NCBI GenBank assembly: GCA_022605955.1
Contig: JAKCOZ010000011.1
Location: forward strand, 3,654,537 to 3,718,536
DNA: 64,000 bases
Direction: 5' to 3'
From: Rallus limicola
Lineage: Eukaryota > Chordata > Aves > Gruiformes > Rallidae
The first letter of the stretch is position 1. Every line of letters begins with the position of its first letter. Below, piece by piece: positions 56,969 to 64,000 of this stretch. The position numbers and the translations under genes were made by a program. The notes under the pieces were generated by a model. The model was not told the origin of the DNA, did no database searches, and saw only the letters and a list, made by a program, of their open reading frames with translations.

Positions 56969-57138
56969 TCAGCTCTGTCACAGAATCTCCTGAGCTGGAA
57001 GGGACCAATAAGGCCCATCCAGTCCAACTCCTGGTTCCACACAGGCCCAGCCAAGTCAAGCATGGCATTGAGTGCATCATCCAGATGCTTCTTCACCTCA
57101 GTCAAATATCTCCAGGGATGGGGCCTCCACCACCTCTC

Positions 57139-57171
<33 letters not shown>

Positions 57172-57320
57172 TCTCACCACCCTCAGAGTGAAGAACTTCT
57201 TCCTAATATCTAACCTAAACCTGCCCTGCTCTAGTTTAAAATCATCACCCCTCATCTTATTGCTCCATGCCCTTACAAGCAGTCATTCCCAGCCTTCCTG
57301 TAGGCCCCTTCAGGTACTGT
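56969..57320 (-). mobile_element. CR1 fragment interrupted by a 28-G run, - orientation
   Basis: TGTCACAGAATCTCCTGAGC, ATATCTCCAGGGATGGGGCC, CACCACCTCTC, then G28, then CAGTGTCTCACCACCCTCAG. Other copies here have CTGGGCAGCCTGTGC at the place of the G run. Confidence 0.85.
57139..57166. repeat. Poly(G)28 homopolymer
   Basis: 28 consecutive G on the + strand inside a CR1 body. Confidence 0.98.
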
Positions 57321-60300
57321 CTCTTCCCAAAGCCATTACTTAACATCTTGGCCACCACCAGCCTCCTGAGACAGCCATGGGGTCAGAAGAGCCACCAGCA
57401 ACCAGAAATTCAGGGGTTTTTTTTTGCCTTGATACAGCAAATTTGGGCTAGCAGAGACCCTCCACCCAGCACTCCTTGCTGCTAAACGTACAGCCGGCCT
57501 GTAAGTGTGACAATGACCTATCTGAAGGCAAGCAAGTTGAAAGGTCCAGGTTGTTTTGGTTTGTTTTGCTTTTCAGGGAGGGAAAGGAGTTTCGTTTTCA
57601 ATCAGCACCTTTATGTCAAAGTTCGGAGTCAAAACAACAGCTTGTGGCTGAGAATCAATGTGAAACTGCTCTGAGGGAAAAGGAAACGTTGCAGCCAAAG
57701 AAATTCTCTATCAGGTGTGTTTGTTTTATAGCTTTAGTTTGAATAAAAGCAATTACCCTCAGAGGGTGTCCTTTCATGGATGCAGAAGGGCAGATATGCT
57801 CCTCAGAGGTATTTCTGATGAATTACCCCTCTTTTTTTTTGGTCTTACACATTCCTTCCCCACCACACCAAGACCCATGGGGGTCACAGTGGGATGTCAA
57901 AGCTACAGCATCAGTTTGGGTGCTGGAGGTTGATTCCATTACCCCAACGGGAATTTCACCATCTCCTTTCCAGTGGGAAAGGGTCCCAGAGCTGGTTGTG
58001 GCACAGAAGGAGACTGGGGTGAACATGCAAAAAGGTGGGGAGGGGGATGAGGGTGGAGAGAGGAAGGTGAGCTGTATCGATTGGTGTGTGAAAAGCCTCC
58101 CCGGAGCCCCGTTGCTGAGAGACAGCCCTGGGAGATGCAAGGCTGGAATTAATAACTGCTCCATTGGGGCCCTGTTTGCTCTCCTTGCCCAGAGCCAGAG
58201 GACTTTGGTCACAGCTTATCACCCTGCCGAAAGCCCCAGGAATGCAGTCACAGGCAAATGTGCATGTTCACACGACATCTATTAATCAAACGGCTCCCCC
58301 ACCCTTTAACCCTTTGCAGGTCAGGGAGGGGGGAGGAGGTGAGTGTACTCTGCTTTGTCTAAAATCAGGGTCCCCTGGGTTTCTTTAGAGCAATTGGACA
58401 TAGGGGTAAGTCTCCTGTGAACTTTGGTAAGATATCATCCCAATGCTCCCATGCACCTGAGGCTTTTCTAAAATGATATCTCCCACCCCTTCAAAATGCT
58501 AAGGAACTTGATTCTGATACCTGCATCTGAAGACATCCCTTCTTGGTGGAAGCTAAGCATCTAGCCACCTTAAAAAGCCCTAAAAGTCCCACTCATTGGC
58601 CCTGAAATATTATCACAGACTTTTCTTCCTCTTCACTCTATCCCAAATCTCAGGTGCTGTTTGCACTCCCACCATGGTGGCTGTTCTACAGCTTCCCTCA
58701 GCTGCCCCTTGGCTATGGCTCCTCTGCAGCTGTACGCATCCGTGACAGGATGAAGTCCATTCTGAACAGCACACAGCTAATCCAACCCACCTTCTCCCCA
58801 GCTTGCACCTGGGGACACAGAACATCACAGGCAAACAGCTCTTCTGCAGCCTACAGCAGACAGATTGACCCCAACTTGGTGTCAACACAGCAAAACCAGC
58901 CTCTTGCCTGGCTGTTGGGATGTTTAGTCTCTGTGTGCAGTAGAGTGCATTCCTGACTCAAAACATGAGGTTTTCAGGCTGTTGACTTGTTAGCAGTTAT
59001 TTGGCCTGCTACATTACCCAGAGAGTCTCTGTAGGACCTTCATGGTGAAGGAAGAGTCAGTGGCATCTGCCAAGGGTAATCTAGCACACCAAGGTTAGGC
59101 TTCTGGTCTGTATCATCCCCTGGAAGACCTCTGTGACAGAGAGACCCTAGAAAAACATCACTTGCCAAATTAAATGTCGCAGTCTGGCCAGGATGCACAT
59201 TGCTTCATTGATTACCCCAAGACGTCACCTCAACCTTGCCAACACCCCCAAATCCAGAAGGGTTGTTGATCCACAGGCTGGATCTGCAAGTTGTTCAAAC
59301 ACAGACAAGACACCAAAGAGACCCTTTAGGCAGGGACCAGGGATGTTCCAGTGCTGCAAGGTACGAGTGAGCGTGGGAAATGTCAGCTGTTCATTAGAAG
59401 ATGGGTCCTCACTTACAGACGAGTGAGGCACCAGGATGGACTCTTAGAAGAAGCAGATGGGACAAGAAGCCCACCAAACCTAGAGATGGACTCTGAGCAG
59501 GTTGTGTTGTGGTGACCCTGAGCAGAGGCTGGTGTTTCTCCTCCCTGTCCTCTGTCCCCTGTTCCTGGATAAACAGTGCCTGGCGATAAGGTACCCATTT
59601 ATAAAAAGGGTGGGGACTGAGCAGCCTCAAGAAGTGTGGTCAGTTCCCATCACCTCAAGTTTTCCACCCAGATTGGCATCTCCTCCTTTGCCACCACCAC
59701 CGGTCGTGGGTTCATCTTGGGTGACAGGGTGAGGCTGTGGTTTTGCCACAGGCCAGATCAGACTGGGTGATGGATTGGGTGACTTCTAGCCTTCTCACAC
59801 CAGGAAGGAAGGACAGACTTTTGCACATCATGTTTTGAGAAATCTGTAGCCCTGTTTTCTGTCCTGTTTACCTTGTGTCAAGAGGAGGAGCATGAGCTGA
59901 TAAAGAGACTTGAAGGAAGACAGAAGGCGTCACCCCAGAGATGGGATTGAGTGTATATTTTGTTCCTAGTGTATATTTGGGTTCCTAGCCTAATCCATGG
60001 AATCTCCCAGGCTTGGCTCCCACCATCTCACAAGTCTAAGGTGTCATGATGACAGTGCCCTTCTCATCAAGGTGGGTTTCACCTGTTAAGGACAATGATG
60101 GAGGCAAACTACATTGTTATTAGCTGGCATTCTTAGGTGTGCATGAGTTTGTGTTCTTCTAGCTGTCAAAAAACTAAGCACATCTTTTGGAACTGAATCA
60201 GTTCATTTCTGAAGCATCACCATGGTCAGTATCTTGCTTGGGCTTGGAACAATTCCCCCTCAGATCCAACTGTGTATAAAAAAATCCTAGATTCCTTTGG

Positions 60301-60707
60301 AATGAAACTAACACAAAAGATGCACTATAGCTGCTGATGGCTCTTTTTGTCTATGGGACCAGAGCAAGGGGTGGCCCATAGTAAACCCCCCCTGAAGTGT
60401 GGACATAATGTGCTAAAGACAAACCATTTGGCTAAACTCACCCACTCCTACATGGCCATCCCACTGGCTGGTGTAGTGCTTCTTGTTGCCCTTCCACAAC
60501 CTATTGCATAGGACTTGCCCTGAGTCTGCGCAGAACTCAAAGCAGAGGGACCTACTGGGACCTGAGCATGAAAGATGAGTAAGAACGAGTCAGTAAGAAC
60601 CAACCATACTACAGGGTCCTGTTTCTTACTCCTGATTAATTGAAGAAATGTCAACAAGAAAAAAATACACTATTTATGCTGCAGTCCAACAAACCTCCAG
60701 CAAACAG
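57321..60707. other. Intergenic, candidate regulatory stretch, no gene seen
   Basis: Unique sequence without CR1. 58130-58320 holds a cluster of possible transcription-factor sites (CAGCTTATCACC, TATTAATCAAACGG, TTTGGTCACAG). No coding feature was recognised. Confidence 0.5.
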
Positions 60708-60862
60708 GATCACAGCATCACAGAGTCACAAGGTTGGAAAAGACCTTTAAGATCATTGGGTCCAACCATCCCTGTCCTGTGCTAAACCAGATCCCTGAGT
60801 ATCTGATCTACCCTTTTTTTAAACACATCCAGGGGTAGTGACTCAACCCCCTCCCTGTGCAG
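60708..60862 (-). mobile_element. CR1 3' fragment, - orientation
   Basis: GATCACAGCATCACAGAGTCAC, CCATCCCTGTCCTGTGCTAAACC and GACTCAACCCCCTCCCTG. Second subfamily. It is followed by a short tandem ATATTAAGAAAAG pair (60864-60889). Confidence 0.9.
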
Positions 60863-61390
60863 ATATTAAGAAAAGATATTAAGAAAAGGAAGGAGGGGCA
60901 GGGAAAGACCATCAAGCAAGTTGACACTTCTACCTGTAAATAATTATTCATCCAGACTCTAGTGATAAGCACATGACACTGTCCATTCAGAATAGGACCT
61001 TGTTGGAGAAGAAAACCCTCATTGGAAAAGAAAACCCTCCTTGGTTTCCTTCTTCCCATCAAAGGTCCTATTGTTCCCAAAGAGTTAACAGCAAAGCAGG
61101 TCTGCAATTACCTGGGAATAATGGGGTGTGATTGGGGCACTAAAGAGCTGGAATTGATTTTTTTTTCTTTTTTTTTTTTTCCAGGCTTTCAGCCCTAGAA
61201 GCCCCTCCCTGACTTCCTGGTAACTCATGACCAGAAGGGTCAATAGAGCAGAAATCCTTCTAAAGGGCCAATCTGTATTTGAATTATTTAAACAATGTAG
61301 TACAGCCAAGTTAAATGGGGCTTATCAAATGTTACACCTCTTAAAGCACAATTGGAGACAAGGATGTTAACTGCTGAAGCTCCACTGCTG
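60863..61390. other. Intergenic, no gene seen
   Basis: Unique A/T-rich sequence with a T-rich run at 61159-61181. Confidence 0.6.
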
Positions 61391-61511
61391 GGAGGAGAGG
61401 AGAGGAGAGGAGAGGAGAGGAGAGGAGAGGAGAGGAGAGGAGAGGAGAGGAGAGGAGAGGAGAGGAGAGGAGAGGAGAGGAGAGGAGAGGAGAGGAGAGG
61501 AGAGGAGAGGA
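61391..61511. repeat. (GGAGA)n pentanucleotide microsatellite
   Basis: About 24 perfect GGAGA units, continuing into about 50 bp of degenerate purine sequence. The open frames across it on both strands are repeat translation. Confidence 0.97.
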
Positions 61512-61559
61512 AAAAGGAGGAGAGAAAAAAGCAGGGAGAAAGAATTAAATAAAGGAGGG

Positions 61560-62974
61560 GGGGGCAAGACAGGCTGGTTTGTACAAGGGGAGGAGCAGGT
61601 GTCTGCTGAATGATCTTGGCCAAAGTTGGTCTACTGTTCCTTTTGGAGACCCTCCATACTTACCTTTGGGTGAGGCTGGCTTTACCATTCAGACCCAAGG
61701 GAATTAAACCCCCAGATTTGGGGTGTTTGAGTGCTTAGTCTGCATCATTTCCTTCCCCACCCCCTACCCCCAGGATGGGAGCACCTGGGGATATGGTGCT
61801 TCACTTTTCTCAAGGGAAGTGCAAGCAGAGGTTGCTTGTATGTCACGACAGGCTGTGTGGTGCTGTCCCCATACACAGCTTGGGATGTGCCCTTTGCCCA
61901 GAAATGGCTGACACACAGAGCGTCCACGGTGGGAAAAGGAAGAGGCAGCAAAAAAAAAAACCCATAAGAATAGCAGGATTTTATTCCAATTTGGGAGCCA
62001 AACAACAAAACTCTTATCTACTGAGAGGGACTAAGGATGACCAGGGAAAGTCCAACTCCTTGAGCAGCCCCAGTAGACCGTGGCAAGTCTTTTTGCCCAT
62101 AAAACCAGTGAGTTTGCTCAGGTTTAAGAGCCAGGGATTTGTCCTGGGAAACAGGTCCTGATTTTCTTACACAGGTGAAAGCAAACAAGAAGCCACCTGG
62201 ATGTTTTTCTGGTCATTTATCCTGTGTTACCCCAACCCTTTGGTGGCATTTGAGGAGGTTCAGGGGGTCCCCCGGTGGGATGCAGGGGGTAAAAAGTAGT
62301 TCACAGGTAATCCATGCACTGACATTTTCACATGACTTATTTGACCCAGGGAGAAAACAAATATGTGTGCAAGTAAGAAAACATGATCTGCCAACTAAGT
62401 GCAAACAGCTCCCCTCTCCAAAAAGAGCCTGAATTCACTAGATGATGTATGTGGGCAGGTGAGAAGTAATTCAGCCATATATAACCCCGTGGTAAGGATG
62501 TATGGGAAAGGATATAGGGGGTGAGGGTTTGTAAATGATTCGCAGACCAAAAATGTATAAATATTGGTCAACTGAGCTGCAAAGGTTTCACTGGACAGAA
62601 ATGAGTTTAAAGCAAGGGAGAAAAGAGGGGAAAAGGCAAAATTAACGATGGTGTCTTAATGATCCATGTTCTTTCATTGATACAGCTGGTGTGCTGCCTC
62701 TGAGCTAATTAACCCTGTTAATTAATAGGGATTCAGTGTTTCCTCTGTGCTGTGCACTCAGAGGTACCAGCTTACAGAGAGATGATTTTTTTGTCGGGGG
62801 GGGGAGTTTATCCACCCCTGAGCTGAACCTCCCTCTGGACAGCAGCGGGTCAGGAACGTGCAGTCATGAAGAGCTGGCCAGGAAAAGCCAGAGGGAAACA
62901 TTTCCCGAGATGAGGGACTCTCCCACATGAACTGGGATATTTCAGGGGATGCTGCTGATTTCACTGAGGTTGTG
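61560..62974. other. Intergenic, candidate regulatory stretch, no gene seen
   Basis: Unique. 62640-62745 has clustered homeodomain/HNF1-like AT motifs (GCTAATTAACCCTGTTAATTAATAGG). No gene or CR1 was seen. Confidence 0.5.
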
Positions 62975-63312
62975 TATTAAAAAAAGAAAAGGGGAAAAAA
63001 AAGAAAAAGGAAAAAGGAAATGAAAAAGGAAAGAAAAAAGAAGGGGGAAAAAAGGAAAATAGAAAGAGAAAGAGAAAAAAGAAAAAGGAAAATGAAAAGA
63101 AGAAAAAGGAAAAGGAAAAAAAGAAAAAGAGAAAAAAGAAAAAGAAAAGGAAAAAGAAAACGAAAAAAGAAAAAGGAAAAAGAAAAAGAAAAAGAAAAAG
63201 AAAAAAGAAAAAGAAAAAGAAAAAGAAAAAGAAGAAAAAGAAGAAAAAGAAAAAGGAAAAGAAAAAAAGAAAAAAGAAAGAAAGAGAAAAAGAGTGAGGG
63301 GAAAGAGAGGAA
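62975..63312. repeat. Polypurine (A/G)n low-complexity tract
   Basis: About 340 bp almost purely A and G on the + strand (GAAAAA, GAAAAG and AAGG units). The Lys/Glu/Arg and Phe/Ser open frames here are artefacts of composition. Confidence 0.97.
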
Positions 63313-63883
63313 AGTTTTCCTGACTTTGTTCCATCCTTTTTATCAGATGTTAGGAATATAAGAAGGTGCCTTGCAGCTCAAATCCAGCCCGGTGCTATCT
63401 TAGTATTTGACATTATTTGTCATTTGGGGAAGAATTTCAAAATGTTTAGATTTCGTTACGGTTCACAATGAAGCCCCAAACTCAACCCTTCCTCCCCCTC
63501 CTCGCCAAGCAGCATTTGCCATCCTTCCCCATCCGTGCTCCAAGGACTGTGGGCTTGCTGCAAAACCAAACAGGTTTTGGGGCCAATGTCTGTAAACCAC
63601 CCCCCCTCTAGCTTAAGCAAAACTGGGAGGTGGGTTTGCTCACTTGATCCTGACAGATCCAGCCCCAGGCACCCTCTCCTTCCTCATGCATGGGGGACAG
63701 CGAGGGACAGGGGGTTTGGCTCTGTCCCTGCCCGCTCTGGACATCACATCTCCAACGGGCTCTAACAGCTTGATCACTGGATATCTTGGTAAAGGTCACC
63801 ATGGGCAGCAGCCCTTGCTTTCGCACGACTTTACAGCCTGCGGGCTAGGCCGGGAGTTTATAAATCCGCCATTTGCTTGGCTT
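63313..63883. other. Intergenic, no gene seen
   Basis: Unique sequence between the polypurine tract and the terminal hairpin. 63750-63883 has several CpG. No coding feature was recognised. Confidence 0.55.
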
Positions 63884-63993
63884 GAGCTTTCTCAATATTG
63901 TGATCATCCCATTCCCTTACAGCATCACCCGCTGCTTTCCCACCCCTGGTGAGGCTGGAAGGGAACGGGATGATCACAATATTGAGAAAGCTC
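63884..63993. repeat. 110-nt near-perfect inverted repeat (hairpin)
   Basis: 63884-63910 and 63967-63993 are perfect 27-bp reverse complements. Pairing continues inward to 63929/63948 with only three mismatches (63911/63966, 63919/63958, 63924/63953). That gives 43 of 46 pairs and an 18-nt loop (63930-63947). It is not similar to CR1 or to any element seen here. Confidence 0.93.
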
Positions 63994-64000
63994 TCAACCC

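Noticed and set aside
61288..61623. Ser/Leu/Pro-rich open frames on the - strand
   Set aside because: Translation of the (GGAGA)n pentanucleotide array.
63020..63361. Lys/Arg-rich 113-codon frame
   Set aside because: Translation of the polypurine tract.
20286..64000. GATA4 exons expected downstream of BLK by mammalian synteny
   Set aside because: I looked for zinc-finger (CxNC-x17-CNxC) and N-terminal GATA4 sequence in the translated frames and found none; the gene must lie to the right of the window.

Overview
This window is vertebrate nuclear DNA, almost certainly from a bird. It has spliced GT-AG exons, about three dozen CR1 LINE fragments carrying the avian-type (ATTCTRTG)n 3' tail, and long tetra- and pentanucleotide microsatellites. 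No bacterial or phage features were seen. CR1 fragments add up to roughly 9-10 kb by my rough count. That density would fit a CR1-rich bird lineage such as the woodpeckers, but this is only an inference.

Bases 1 to about 20,830 hold the 3' part of one recognisable protein-coding gene on the + strand: BLK, a SRC-family B-cell tyrosine kinase. Nine coding exons (826-924, 2129-2232, 8350-8499, 9004-9156, 10056-10235, 11359-11435, 16053-16203, 19407-19538, 20077-20285) join in frame. They encode the last 417 residues: the end of SH3, all of SH2, the linker, the whole kinase domain and the regulatory tail. The exons for the N-terminal unique region and the first part of SH3 lie left of the window. 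All key kinase residues are present and there is no frameshift. The introns carry at least ten CR1 copies, a roughly 450-bp polypyrimidine microsatellite block, an (ATCC)n array, an AT-rich hairpin and a perfect 39-bp tandem duplication.

Bases 20,830 to 64,000 contain no gene I can support. In mammals BLK is followed on the same strand by GATA4, so this is probably the BLK-GATA4 intergenic region of the avian chromosome 3 synteny block (from family knowledge; no GATA4 exon is visible). From about 21 to 49 kb it is crowded with CR1 copies. From about 49.4 kb to the end CR1 is almost absent, which may mark a regulatory domain. A CpG-rich segment at about 30.84-31.17 kb and several AT/GATA-motif-rich unique stretches (43.5-43.8, 58.1-58.3 and 62.6-62.75 kb) are the best regulatory candidates.

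The least expected structures are these: a 110-nt near-perfect hairpin at the very end (63884-63993, 43 of 46 stem positions paired); a 21-bp inverted repeat inside an old CR1 copy (26940-27038); a run of 28 G replacing part of a CR1 body (57139-57166), which may be an assembly error; converging polyadenylation hexamers at the BLK 3' end; and a 16-base match to the lac operator/M13 reverse-primer sequence beside them. I found no multi-gene system beyond BLK.
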